Shown piece by piece: positions 53,550 through 64,000 of a stretch of 64,000 nucleotides of DNA. The stretch is from positions 58,338,828 to 58,402,827 of the forward strand of contig NC_063172.1 of the NCBI RefSeq assembly GCF_023159225.1. Direction: 5' to 3'. A program made the position numbers and the translations under genes. Within the stretch, counting starts at the first letter, position 1. Each line of letters begins with the position of its first letter. Source of the DNA: Perognathus longimembris pacificus (taxonomy: Eukaryota > Chordata > Mammalia > Rodentia > Heteromyidae). The notes below the pieces were generated by a model, which saw only the letters and a program-made list of their open reading frames with translations, did no database searches and had not been told where the DNA came from.

Positions 53550-56500
53550 CACCCCTCTCCCCAATAAAAGAAGAAACAAAAACAAGGAGAGAAAGGGGGA
53601 GAATTAAAAATAATTATGCTAGTTAGGGAACATTGTAAGAATTGTAGGGGTTAATAACTTAAAAAGAATCCTCTAATTTCCACAGTTTCCAAGTTCTTTC
53701 ACATAAGTTCTTATTTCACTTTGGAGATATCCTTTTCCTTGGTGTTTCAGAAGCTAAGTGATTAATAAGTGTCACTTTCTTCAGTTACTTGCTGCACTAA
53801 TCACTGTCAGATTTTTCCTTAAGAATGATTCCACTGGAGTTTAAAAATTATTTGAAGCTTCATGCAATTGTTAGAATATGGAAAAATCTACAGTTAACGG
53901 GATATATTACATTAAGATTGCTCTTTTTATCTCCAGTTACTTTTTAATTCTAGATTTATGAATATTATTGTAACTTAAAAACAATTATTTTAGTATAAAA
54001 CAGTTGCTCCTTTACGTCCAAAGTTTCTTTAATACTTTTTTCAACAGAGTTTGTGGTAATATCCACATTATACACCTTCCTCTTGGAACAACAGGCTACC
54101 TACCTGGAAAATGGTCCCATCTCCCATCTTTGTGAACAGATCGTCATTAAGTTATATGTTGCTTTAGTCTCAGCTCTAATTTTGTCGTTTCTAGCTCCTT
54201 GGAATTTAATTAGACCCCACAGAACATTTGTGCCTTTAGATAACAGAAAAATATTTCAAACATTCTTATGCCTTTTAATATCCTAAATAAATAGCACCAA
54301 GTCTTGCCAATATTACACTCATAGTCTTATTAAGCAAGCTATGAAGATGAAAAGCCAAGTAATTAAGGAGAGAGATTCAAAGCTATGTCCAGAGATCCAG
54401 AGACTGGGGATGATTAAATCAAGGCCAACATGGAAAAAAATCAACAAGGGTCAAAGAAGATGGAAATGTTGGGGTGCCTTTCATTTTGGAGGTCCATTTT
54501 GGACCAATGCTTGTCACTTTTCTTCTCTCTTGTTGAACTGCAGTTTTAAGTGGAACCTGAAGGGAAGAGTGTAGTGGATGTAGATTCCACATTTCAAAAG
54601 CATACCAGTTCCAAAATATGTCTTCTATTATACCATCTCTTTCTGTGGCAACGGTACACCGGAAGAACTTCCCTCCCAAAATTTCACTGGGTTTATGGAA
54701 AAGTCATGATGAAAGCTCTACATTGGAAAGGTATGGAAATGCCAGGACACAGTTTAAACATCTTTTCATTAAGTTACTAAGTTATGTAATATGTGGGGCA
54801 GCACTTATTATATTGCAACTTGACATTCTTGTTCATATTAGCATTGAATATTCAAAGAATGTATTTAGTATGTTTTTTTCAATTACTACTATTCTACTCT
54901 GCCTTTATCATCATTCACCTTCTTCATCAGGTGACATGATGTATAAAGAACTAATTAAACCTTTGTAATTAGACATATTGGGTTCAGATTTTAGCTCTAT
55001 CATTCACCCTCTATAGGACATTGGGTAAGGTGCTTAAATTGTCAACCTAAATGATTTTTCATGTATAACTCTATTGCTCAGCTGTAGTTAATTTACCATG
55101 AATGAGGCCTCCTATAATTTATTATCTTTTCAATGTATTAATGAGCCTAAAGTGTTTGGGCATATTGGTTACTGCAGCTTGGCTGTTTCTTACTTAACTA
55201 ATATAACCACAGATCAATTTCATAATCTCTCAGTTCTTGTTCTCATATTGCTCTATCCATAGTGAAGCCCAGTTTTTAATCTTTCCTAAACACACACTAC
55301 CCATTTTTGTGGATTCTCTGCTTCAGTACAATTCACTGCATCTACATCCTCTCCATCACCTATCACTGTTGTGTGTTACACTTGTCTGAAGTGATGTCTC
55401 TTTATAAACGATGAATTAAGTGGCAACCTTATTGAATTACAAACCATATTATTTATTCCAAAACCACAGGCTTGCATTTACTATCAAAGAATTCTGAATG
55501 AGTTTATTGATGACTCTATAATCTTGTCGCATTATATAAATCAAAATAACTAATGTAGAAGTTCAGATTATATCTCGTCCTTCTTAGAATTTTTGAAAGT
55601 TTCATCTCCTTCATGATTCCCTGTTTGAATTCATTTGTAAGTACAAGTTGTATCACATTTGATTTCATTTTTCTCTTCATTAGGTGATTTTTCCATGGAA
55701 ACTGGAACGATCCCCCAAGAACCTTGTGATGGACCAAAAGCCATCATTTGCTTCTTTTCATGTAGCACCACTCCCTCCCCTGCTATGACTGCATGCTGTT
55801 TGGTCCCCTTGGCACTCTCCCCTTCTCTCTGCTATATGTGGCTCTCTGGATGTCTCTGTCTCTTTCCTTTTGACTTTTCCAGTTTGCCTCCCTTTCTCCA
55901 TCTCCAATTCTACTCCTGTCCCATTCCCTCCTCCTTAACATCCATACCTCCTATTTCTATGTTCCTTTAAATAATATTTTTCCTTTCACTCTTGTATTTT
56001 CTTTCTGAGTCTCCCCATGGAATCCTGCCAGTCTTCAAATGAACGTGGAGCAATCTGTTTTCCTAATGTCTAGAGTACATGTCTGACTATGCCCTCTCTT
56101 TCCCTTCCTCACTGTTAGGAATTCTACAGTAACTTGATTTCTCCCAAGTTTTATATTGCTCTTAGCTCAACAGTGAGCTCTTTCTCATTGGTTAGAATTA
56201 AACACAAAAAGGCATTATTTTTCTTCGTAGTTTTAGCTGTTAAAAGATAAAGTTAATAAAGAACAACAGATATTCTACTCTATTCAGAATGACCCACAAG
56301 TTGAAGCTCCTCCTCATCACCATTTCTCACTTCTATTCTGGATTAAGCACCATCTTCTTTAACTTCTGTATGTGGGGAAGTCTATTTCACAAGATCACAT
56401 GTGATATTTATTTCTCTTCACTTTTTACAGCACAGGAAGGTTTCTTGCCCTTAAGTGAATGATTTTTATAACCTATATATAAAGAGAAACATGGCTCTTG

Positions 56501-57950
56501 CATTATTGGAATTTGCATCTTGTGAACAGAATTGACTTTTTTCTTGTCTTAATTTTTAATCATGAAGCTAATGCCATTAATGGAGATGTGTAATTATCAC
56601 ATGATGATCTACTTAGTCAAAAGCCATGTGCTATTTTGTTGTATTCTCAGAGGCCAGAAGAGTCCTGAAACATACCAAGTGTGAACCCATTAAAGTGAAC
56701 TGATGTTTGTCTTCAAGTTGCAAATTTAATTGACTACCAGCCAAGCACTGAAAATCAATATAAAAGCACTCCAAGTTTTATAGAAATCCCAAATCTCCTC
56801 ATTTCCCCTGTAAATGATTTAATATTTCTTCTACAAGTTCTTTCTGTGTGTTTACATAGTATCAGATATGTAATTTTCAGCCTTTTTTTCTTACTACATA
56901 TATTAATTTAAAGAGCTCTTAATGAAGTACCAGCTAATAGATGATTGATTATGACTGAGAATCATCAGTGAGCCTGGAACTACATTAAGTGGTTTCACAG
57001 ACATTCTTTTAAACCTAAACACAAATATTCAGTTCACTGTATTTATTTAAGCATAGTTGAGAATATTGAGGCTTGGAGAGGTAGAGTGGCACCCTCTATT
57101 CAGCTTAGTAAGGAGAAGCACTTACTGGAATGAGATCTCACTGGTTCCTAAGCTCCTATCTATATTCTCCCTACATTGCCCATCACTACCAGCCTGACTG
57201 GTCCAAAAGACACTTCTCATTGTTTTAGATGGCTCAAGTGTCTCAGCTTAATGCTTCATTGACTGAAATTGGAATGAATGGCCAACTCTTCTCGGTTCTG
57301 CAATGGGACACCCCCACTCTGACTTAGATAAAATGACTTAAAATACTGTACTACTTTGGGAAGCAATCATGCTTGAAGGAATCATGCTTGAAGGTTGTAC
57401 CACAGAATGACATATTGTATCCATGGCATAGAAGAGAAAAATTAAAGACGAAGTAGGAGGAAGATTACCTCACCCTCCTCTGCACCCCAGCAAGTGGGCA
57501 CGAGAGAATGATTCATTCTTCCTCTTACTACTGTGACCTTGCCTGGACTCTAGTTCAGGGTTCTTGGTAACAAAATCCAATCTCAACCCACTGCTCAACC
57601 ATTCAAGAAAAAAAGGACTTAGAAACATTTTTTCCCTATATAGTTGTTACTTTGGCCCCCTCCTCTATTGGTATGGTGCCATGTAACATTTAAGAATCCA
57701 ACTTTCACTCCCATCCTTCATTTGGAGTTGTATATAAGTTTCTGTAGCCTGAGCACACCCAACGTTGGGCTTGTGCAGTATGACAATCTGTCTGCTGGCC
57801 ACACCTATCCCTAGTACCAAGTACATCCTGCACTGGGTCCTTCTTCACGAGTCTATACTACATAACATTTCTAGAGTGAAAGTGTCTATGAGGACTTTCT
57901 GCTGCTCCTGAGTATTTACGGTATTTCCTGGGCTTTTGTACCATGCTCAA
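53550..57950. other. Repeat-poor low-copy DNA; TAAT-rich block at 56550-56780
   Basis: About 4.4 kb, the longest stretch here in which I recognise no mobile element. Frames at 54341-54968 and 55659-55970 (up to 116 codons) have no domain; the latter is read from a CT-rich stretch. Around 56550-56780 there are several TAAT/ATTA motifs, including CCATTAATGG (56572-56581). A 15-bp tandem repeat, AATCATGCTTGAAGG, lies at about 57365-57394. Absence of repeats over several kb can reflect regulatory constraint or chance. Confidence 0.4.
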
Positions 57951-57964
57951 AAAACAGATCTCTG
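57951..57964 (+). repeat. Left target duplication of nested L1 pair
   Basis: AAAACAGATCTCTG is identical to 59335-59348. It brackets both L1 bodies between them. Confidence 0.85.
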
Positions 57965-59002
57965 TACATGAAGAAATGCTTAATACCTCTGGCCATAAAA
58001 GAAGTGCAAATCCAAACAACACTGAGTTGCCAGCTCATCTCAGTTAGAATGACCATTATCAAGAAAACTAACAACTCAGATGCTGGCAGGGAAGTGGCCA
58101 AAAGGGAATGATACTACACTGTTGGTGGGAGTGTAAACTTGTTAAACCACTCTGGAAAACAGGATGGAGGTTCCTCAAAAGACTAAACATAGAGCTCCTC
58201 TATGACCCAGCAGCCACATGTCTGTGCATACCCAAAGGATCACAAACAAGGCCATACTAAAGCTACCAGCACAACCATGTTCATTGCAGCATTATTTACC
58301 ATAGCTAAAATATGAAACCAACCCAGATGCACCTCAGTAAATAAATGGATCAAGAAAATGTGGTATATATACACAATAGAATTCTATGCTTCCATCAGAA
58401 AGAATGATGTCCTATTTGTAAGGAAATGGAAAGACTTGGAAAATATCATATTAAATGAAGTCAGTCAGACCCAAAGAAACAGATCCATGGTTTACCTCAT
58501 TGATAATAATTAGTTTATGTATAGGATAGTCCTAGCAGGGGATCAACATAACTCAATAGCTATGTACATAGGATCATATAAGATGATGCTAAGCAAAATG
58601 AACTCAAAGGTATGGAAACAAGTGGTTTATTATTGTTGTTGTGATTTTTAATGTACTGTATAAAATTATTTTTTCTTTTGTTTTTCTTTTCTATGGTTTA
58701 TCCCCTGTTGTCACTGTATTTGATTTTGGTACCCTAGGTAATGTATATATGTTTATCTGAATTAAGGAGGGGAAGGGGAAAACCAAAATGGTGAGACAAA
58801 GGACCAAGGATGAACCAATGCAACACTGAGACTCACAAGACAACATGTTGAAAATTAACTGTACAATTCAGGGGGATGGCTGGAGGGAGGGAAGGTGGTA
58901 GAAAAACAAGGGAGGGTGTAACAAGTTTTATAAGAAATGTACTCACTACCTTACATATGTAACTGTAACCACTCTGTAAATCACCTTGACAGAAAAATTA
59001 AA
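57965..59002 (+). mobile_element. L1 (ORF2 end and complete 3' UTR), plus strand
   Basis: The 5' truncation is at 57965 (TACATGAAGAAATGC). The ORF2 C-terminal region passes CACTGTTGGTGGGAGTGTAA and TATATACACAATAGAATTCT and ends at a TAG near 58510. The 3' UTR follows, with a G-rich segment and TGTACTCACTACCTTACATA, to TTGACAGAAAAATTAAA. A minus-strand L1 lies in its A-rich tail. Confidence 0.9.
58310..58512 (+). pseudogene. L1 ORF2 extreme C-terminus, near-intact frame
   Basis: The frame encodes about NKWIKKMWYIYTIEFYASIR, then KWKDLENIILNEVSQTQRN and SMVYLIDNN before the native TAG. It is the last part of ORF2 and parallels the copy ending at 63673. The same region upstream (57990-58300) carries frame shifts. 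Nothing functional remains because the catalytic domains are missing. Confidence 0.75.
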
Positions 59003-59328
59003 TTTTTTTAAGTTTTTATTATAAAACTGATGTACAGAGAGGTTACAGTTTCATACGTTAGGCATTGGATACATTTCTTGTACTGTTTGTTACCTTGTCC
59101 CTCATACCCCCCTCCGCCCTCCCCCTTTCCCCCCCTGAGGTGTTCAGTTCACTTACACCAAACAGTTTTGCAAGTATTGCTTTTGTTGTTGTTTCTCTTA
59201 TTTTACCCTTTGTCTCTCAATTTTGGTATTCCCTTTGAATTTCCTAATTCTAATACCAGTACACACTGTTTCCCATACACTCAGATAAGATTACAGAGAT
59301 AGTGTAGATACAACCACAAGAAGGTGAG
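59003..59328 (-). mobile_element. L1 3' end inserted in the tail of another L1, minus strand
   Basis: Starts with T residues and AAGTTTTTATTATAAAACTG, then TGTACAGAGAGGTTACAGTT, a C-rich tract (59107-59138), ACCAAACAGTTTTGCAAGTA, and ends near CAACCACAAGAAGGTGAG. Short AGAAAAA repeats lie on both sides (about 58991-58997 and 59327-59333), consistent with insertion into the A-rich tail of the plus-strand L1. Confidence 0.88.
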
Positions 59329-59334
59329 AAAAAG

Positions 59335-59348
59335 AAAACAGATCTCTG
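59335..59348 (+). repeat. Right target duplication of nested L1 pair
   Basis: AAAACAGATCTCTG, identical to 57951-57964. The next SINE starts immediately after it. Confidence 0.85.
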
Positions 59349-59596
59349 CTTGCCACTAGTGGCTCACATCTGTAATACTAGCAACTCAGGAAGCTGAGAA
59401 CTGAAGATCATCAAGCTAAGCCAGCCTGAATAGGAAAGTCTACAAGATTCTTATCTCAATTAAATAACTAGAAAAGCCAGAAGTAGAGCTGTGACTCAAG
59501 GGGTATATTGCTATCCTTGAACAAAAGAAGCTCAGGAATAGCACTGATGCCCAAGTTCAAACCCCAGGATTGGCACCAAAACACAAAACACAAAAC
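59349..59596 (+). mobile_element. 7SL-Geo composite SINE, near full length
   Basis: TTGCCACTAGTGGCTCACAT then CTGTAATACTAGCAACTCAG (left), AGCCAGAAGTAGAGCTGTGA and AGTTCAAACCCCAGGATTGG (right), with a CAAAACACAAAAC tail. Confidence 0.85.
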
Positions 59597-59924
59597 AGGA
59601 TTCCTAGAAATAAATATTCTACAAGCTTAACTTATCTGCACACTTCTTATTTTCACAAGCCACCCTTGGGAAAGAGGCAACAAATCTGCTCGCAGGTATC
59701 AGAACATACAGGACTGGTTTCTGGAAAGTTGGCCTGCAGATCCTGGCTGACTCCACACCCTCTCAGCCCCAGAAATCATTTTCTAATTAAGGCTGTTAGA
59801 GACTTGAGGAGAAAGGGATGGAAATATGCTCTCCTATGTGATTCTCTTCCCTTAATGTTGGTGTCCTCTCGATTACCTAAGTAGTTCAGGTTTTAAAAGT
59901 CAAAATCCAGAGAAACTTTATTTT
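59597..59924. other. Low-copy DNA, no feature seen
   Basis: The open frame at 59570-59884 begins in the SINE tail and has no domain. Confidence 0.4.
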
Positions 59925-60155
59925 TGGTCTTGGTCCTAAGGGTTGAAGTGCAGAGCCTCACACTTGCTAAGGCAGGCCCTCTACCACTTGAACTGCACCT
60001 CCAATCACTTTTTGCATTGGTTATTTTCAAGGCAGGGTCTTTGCTTAGCTAGCTTGAGCTATATTCCTCTACTGTGCTCCTTGGATTACTGAGGATGACA
60101 GGTTTCTGCCCCCCAACTAGCTAAGATTATAGGCTTGAGCCACTAGGCCTAGCAA
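59925..60155 (-). mobile_element. Composite SINE of an older type, minus strand
   Basis: GTTGAAGTGCAGAGCCTCAC, GGCCCTCTACCACTTGAACT then GCACCTCC (tRNA-like half in reverse), TTCAAGGCAGGGTCT and CTAGCTAAGATTATAGGCTT then GAGCCACTAGG (7SL-like half in reverse). The linker differs from that of the other SINEs in the window, suggesting an older subfamily. Confidence 0.65.
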
Positions 60156-60159
60156 AGGA

Positions 60160-60500
60160 GATATTGATTTTTTGCTCTGATATTTGTTGTCCCATGCATC
60201 TCCTATGTCAAGAAATTAAGAATGGGCTCATTGTATGTTTGGGAGAAAAGAGCCAAGTAGAGGAGCAATGAGACAGGAGCTACATTTCTTGAGAGAGGAA
60301 CAATGGCTATTCTAAAAGATCTTTCTTCTTTGCTACTTGGCCTTCTCTGAGGCTGCACAGCTGTAACAGAATCAGAGTCGCTAAGCCTGGGTATCTTTGA
60401 GCAAGGAAAGAAGTGAGAGATGTTTTCTTCACGGGCACACATCACTTCCATCTCCATGAACAAATGCATCATGAATGGGGTAACAAGGGGGAATGACCAG
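60160..60500. other. Low-copy DNA, no feature seen
   Basis: A minus-strand frame of 122 codons at 60203-60571 partly overlaps the 7SL-like element downstream and has no domain. Confidence 0.4.
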
Positions 60501-60504
60501 AGCC

Positions 60505-60625
60505 AAGAAGAGCAGCATACCCCTGTGGTCCGGCTACTCAGTAGACAAATGCAGAAGGATTCTCTGTGCACAAGATTTCAGAGCCTGCCTAGACAGCACA
60601 GTGAGATCTCATCTCCAAAAATGGG
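60505..60625 (+). mobile_element. 7SL-derived SINE monomer (Alu/B1-like), old
   Basis: CCCCTGTGGTCCGGCTACTC, CAGAAGGATTCTCTGTGCAC and CCTAGACAGCACAGTGAGAT then CTCATCTCC match the 7SL-derived order (GTGGTCCCAGCTACTC..GGAGGATC..GCCTGGGCAACATAGTGAGA). No Geo half is seen. Confidence 0.65.
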
Positions 60626-60629
60626 ATAC

Positions 60630-61717
60630 GAGGAAGGCAGGAGAGAACTTTGTTCCATACCTACCGTGAGTCATGCCTGGACTGTGCAGCTTCTTTTGTG
60701 TCACTGTCATCTTTGATTATGATGGAGTAGGCGTTATGTCTACTGCCATTCCTCATGTATCAAAAGTGCTTAAGATTCAAATATATACTTTTAAAAACTA
60801 GCTATTTCTAAATATCAAGTGCATCATTTCAATCACTTTGATTCCACTAACTGCGTGCCTGTTGTGTGTAAGATATAGTCTATAGTTAGTTATGGATGTA
60901 GATGAGACAGACAAGGAACGGGGGAGAAGGGAGTCCAGGAACCAGACTAAGGCTTTTCTAGTACAGAGGCACTCGAGACATGTAAGGGCATTTGAGGCAG
61001 AGTTACAAAAGGTGTCCAATCTTTACCCTATGTAAAAAAAGCATTTAAATACTTTTTGACTCAGTTTTAGTTTGTGAAACCTTACTGGGCTGCATGCAGA
61101 AAAGAGATTGGAGCACAGAAAATGTGAAGGGAAGATGAAAGTCACAGAGGAAGTCATCTAAGGAGGTCATCAGCTAGGAAGAAACAATGGTGACTGGATA
61201 ATGAGAAAAGTCAAAAGCTATTTAGGAAACAAAACACAGGCTGTGGTGCTCAAGGCATAGAGAAGAGAAAGGAGAAGGGCTTCCTTCGGGAACCATTTAT
61301 ATTCCAATTTTCTTTGCTATAATCATGCTCTGGGTCTGCACAAGTACAGAAATTTAGTCAGCATTTATAAACATAAAAAGAAGCACTATATATATGCGAA
61401 CACATAATGTCTAAAATATGTGTCTATAATATATATATCACCAATATTGACTGAGTGTATGTAGGCTCTAAGAATTTTGGTGATACTCATTCAGTTGATT
61501 CTTAAGATGATTCTGAAAGATTGAACTACAACTACAAATGTTTAATGAGGAAGCCAAGAAAGAAGGATGTTTCACCTTCACTAACCCTTATGATGAGCAC
61601 ATATGTGTATCAATGTGGTACAAAATAGGAAATGATTCATTCTATCTAGAACCAGGGAGTGAATGACACCTGTCATCTGATCTGTTTCAGTGGATAAGAA
61701 GCCTTTGAACCGACCCT
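60630..61717. other. Low-copy DNA, no feature seen
   Basis: About 1.1 kb. No recognisable repeat or exon-like segment. A short AT-rich simple stretch lies near 61385-61440. Confidence 0.4.
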
Positions 61718-62041
61718 TAAAAGACAAGGAAGTTGGGCTGGGGATATGGCCTAGTGGCAAGAGTGCTTGCCTCGTATACATGAGGCCCTAGGTTCGATTC
61801 CCCAGCACCACATATACAGAAAATGGCCAGAAGTGGCGCTGTGGCTCAAGTGGCAGAGTGCTAGCCTTGAGCAAAAGGAAGCCAGGGACAGTGCTCAGGC
61901 CCTGAGTCCAAGCCCCAGGACTGGCCAAAAAAAAAAAAAAAAAAAAAAACAGTACAAGAAATGTACCCAAGGCCTAATGTGTGAAACTGTAACCTCTCTG
62001 TACATTACTTTGACAATAAATAAGAAAAAAATAAAATAAAA
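61718..62041 (+). mobile_element. L1 3' terminus hosting a SINE
   Basis: GACAAGGAAGTTG just before the SINE and CAGTACAAGAAATGTACCCA then AGGCCTAATGTGTGAAAC after it together resemble the continuous L1 end (…GACAAGGTAACAA..AACAAGAAATGTA). AATAAATAAG plus an A/TA-rich tail end it at 62041. The part before the SINE is short and diverged, so the left edge is uncertain. Confidence 0.65.
61735..61949 (+). mobile_element. Full-length IDL-Geo-type dimeric SINE, best copy
   Basis: The left monomer is GGGCTGGGGATATGGCCTAG, GCAAGAGTGCTTGCCTCGTA, then AGGTTCGATTCCCCAGCACC (B box intact, tRNA-Ala-like). The right Geo monomer runs from GGCCAGAAGTGGCGCTGTGG to AGTCCAAGCCCCAGGACTGG then CC, with an A23 tail. 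It is the longest and cleanest copy and the reference for the others. CpGs are retained. No clear target duplication is visible. Confidence 0.95.
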
Positions 62042-62044
62042 TCA

Positions 62045-62880
62045 CAAATCTATTGTTTTATGCAAGATTTCTGGAGCTGTACAACTGGAAGCCAAAGTAG
62101 TAGGATATGGAGATTCCAGGTTTGATGTACCTATGTGAGCTTGGATGAATTACAGCTCTGAAGTAATAATGCAAAGATCTCAGAGATCAGTGAGACTGAC
62201 TACAGTGACGGAGCTCTTTCATGATAGCTTACGTATTACCAGCAGAAAGATGCAAAGAGGCCAATTACTCAGGTAAATATAGCACAGAATACAGTAGCTG
62301 TCACATTAGGTCCTGTTAATATACACTCAAAGACTGGAAATGTACAAGTGTAGTGAGCAATTTGCATTCGTTTCACTAGACAATCTCCTCAACACAACTG
62401 GACATTAGTTTTGACCTTGCCAAGCCCAAATAACATTGTGATATCATTTGGACAAGGGCAATCATTTATTAAATTCTAAACTGTGTTTGCTGGCTAATGA
62501 TTGAGTCATCATGAAGAAGCAAAATGCATGAAAGTAGCAAATGTGAAAGAACACTAACATGGATGATTCAACTTCCTCCCCTATGGAGAACTGCATCATC
62601 CTTCCTTCCTAGCTGTAGTTTGCAGACGATTGGCTCTAAAGTTTTACAATCTAGCGCCCAATACTCTATTGCTCTCTATTGTTTGAAGAATACCAGCCTG
62701 AGGCTATGAGGTCAAGTGATCGTGCTTCTTCAGTGGGACTCATTGACTTGAACTCTATTGCATGAAAGTCACTGGCTTCATGCTTCCACAGAGTCAACCA
62801 TCTTCTAAGAACATGATCTCTGAACTTCACTGTAAAGCAGCCAGGTTTCCTTGAGCTCTTGGGTTTTTACTCACCCCTTC
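62045..62880. other. Low-copy DNA, no feature seen
   Basis: No recognisable repeat or exon-like segment. Confidence 0.4.
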
Positions 62881-62914
62881 CTTGGTTAAAAAAAAAAAAG
62901 TACTTAAAAAATGA

Positions 62915-63475
62915 AATGGAATGTGATTTTTTTTCCTCATGTATGGAAGTTAGACCTAAAATATAAACACACATAAAAACACATACAGGCCTATATTCAG
63001 ATATATACAAAGAAAGTGACTAAAAGTATGGGAGAGGAACAATTAACAGACACTTGAATGAAATAAATGTTAGGAGACTGAAACACATCTTGTCTCAGGG
63101 GCTGGGGCCAAAAATAGGGGGAGGACAAATGAAGAGAGGAAGGGTAGGCGAATATAGTAATGGCGCTTAACGTGCATATATGAAAATGGAACTAGGAAAT
63201 TTGAACAGATTCACTAGACACTGTGTTGAAAATGAACTATACAACTTTTAGGAGAGGGGGCAGGGATTGAAAAATGGAGAAAATAAGGGAAAAGGTGACA
63301 CTGTTCAATAGGAAATGTACTCATTACCTGATTTATGTAGATGTAACCCCTTTGCATAACACCTTTACAATAAAAATAAATTTAAATAATCATTTGAATA
63401 AAAAAGAAATGAGAGGAGATGGATGGGAATGGGATAGATGGAAGAAGGGAGAATTATGGAGGTGGGGGACTCTGA
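62915..63475 (+). mobile_element. Older L1 3' UTR remnants, plus strand
   Basis: The first part, with CCTCATGTATGGAAGTTAGA, then AGACACTGTGTTGAAAATGA and AGGAAATGTACTCATTACCT, ends in a CAATAAAAATAAA tail at about 63395. A second, G-rich stretch (63410-63475, GGGAGAATTATGGAGGTGGG) looks like another older L1 3' UTR that the next L1 interrupts. Separate copies are possible. Confidence 0.65.
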
Positions 63476-64000
63476 TCAAGATGCCCCTCAGTAGACGAAT
63501 GGATCAGGAAAATGTGGTACATATACACAATGGAATTATATGCCTCTATCAGAAAGAATGACATTGCCCCATTTGTAAGGAAATGGAAGGACTTGGAAAA
63601 AATTATACTAAGTGAAGTGAGCCAGACCCAAAGAAACATGGACTCTATGGTCTCCCTTATTGGGAATAATTAGTACAGGTTTAGGCAAGTCACAGCAGAG
63701 GATCACAAGAGCCTAATAGCTATACCCTTATGAACACATAAGATGATGCTAAGTGAAATGAACTCCATGTTATGGAAACGATGGTTATATCACAGTTGTA
63801 ACTACTTTCAACGTGCCATATGTAACTGTAGCCTCTATTATTGATGATATTCCTGTATCACCTTCCTGTGGTTGTACCTACACTATCTCTGTATCTTATC
63901 TGAGTATATTGGAAACCGGGTATACTGGTATTAGAACTAGGAAATTGGAAGGGAATACCAAAATCGAGAGACACAGGGTAAAAAAAGACAAACAACTACA
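63476..64000 (+). mobile_element. Younger L1 (ORF2 end and 3' UTR), runs off window
   Basis: The 5' truncation is near 63476. It contains the ORF2 terminal codons, stop at 63671-63673, then 3' UTR through CTTCCTGTGGTTGTACCTAC and ATACCAAAATCGAGAGACAC to the window edge. It is the least-damaged L1 segment here. Confidence 0.9.
63479..63673 (+). pseudogene. L1 ORF2 C-terminal tail, open frame to native stop
   Basis: Sixty-four codons plus TAG in one uninterrupted frame: RCPSVDEWIRKMWYIYTMEL, then YASIRKND, then KWKDLEKIILSEVSQTQRN, ending VSLIGNN. This is the extreme carboxyl end of ORF2 protein; in mouse L1 the comparable end is SLIGGN. No start codon is relevant because the copy is 5'-truncated. 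Lack of any lesion over 195 bp suggests a fairly recent insertion. A 61-codon frame on the opposite strand at 63454-63639 is a shadow of it. Confidence 0.85.

Noticed and set aside
54341..54968. Cluster of overlapping frames on both strands (up to 116 codons) as a small gene
   Set aside because: Frames overlap in several phases without consistent start, splice or composition signals.
61718..62041. Chimeric SINE-L1 retrocopy made by template switching
   Set aside because: The bases just before the SINE resemble the L1 segment that would precede the L1 part after it, so insertion of the SINE into an L1 end is simpler. No single target duplication around the pair was found.
1..64000. Bacterial, phage or defence-system content
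   Set aside because: No prokaryotic gene density, ribosome binding sites or operons. SINEs, L1s, LTRs and CpG depletion mark a mammalian nuclear genome.

Overview
The window reads as nuclear DNA from a rodent, most likely a geomyoid (kangaroo rat, pocket mouse or pocket gopher). The best clue is a dimeric SINE present in complete copies at 30471-30677 (+), 33078-33283 (-) and 61735-61949 (+): a left half like tRNA-Ala/rodent ID, and a right half ending in a CCAGGACTGGCC-type motif before the A tail. This is the architecture described for IDL-Geo SINEs of Geomyoidea. The attribution is from memory of that family, not from a search.

I found no intact protein-coding gene, no tRNA or rRNA gene, no CpG island and no CRISPR or bacterial-type feature. 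The region behaves as intergenic or deep intronic sequence. Long open frames are repeat artefacts (GGAA and GT microsatellites, a VNTR, an LTR) or decayed LINE-1 ORF2 C-termini. The one non-repeat segment that looks exon-like is 26598-26846 (-), which runs into a good splice donor; its identity is unknown.

Layout. 1-5350: SINE tail, L1 3' end, ancient MaLR-type LTR, then an L1 with an internal inversion. 7620-12730: a pile of L1 fragments of several ages, split by a solo LTR and SINEs, then about 290 bp of GGAA/GGGA repeat. 13-28 kb: mostly low-copy AT-rich DNA with scattered SINEs, several carrying CA/GT microsatellites at their tails. 28.97-33.7 kb: a densely hit block with an LTR-derived retrocopy carrying a 38-bp VNTR, a solo LTR, a full SINE with perfect target duplications, and an L1 interrupted by a SINE. 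34-53 kb: L1 3' ends, SINEs and a SINE split by an LTR, separated by low-copy DNA. 53.5-57.9 kb: repeat-poor. 57.9-64 kb: nested tail-to-tail L1s, SINEs and a relatively young L1 running off the window end.

The elements relate through one mechanism: L1 reverse transcriptase copied L1 RNA, SINE RNA and apparently one LTR transcript into the locus, leaving A tails and target duplications. LTR retroviruses integrated separately, leaving 4-6 bp duplications. No cooperating gene system and no undescribed biological system was found. The most informative objects are the LTR-RNA retrocopy with VNTR (28973-29649), the inverted L1 (4085-5250), the exactly resolved solo LTRs (8667-9175, 29969-30397), and the orphan exon-like segment.
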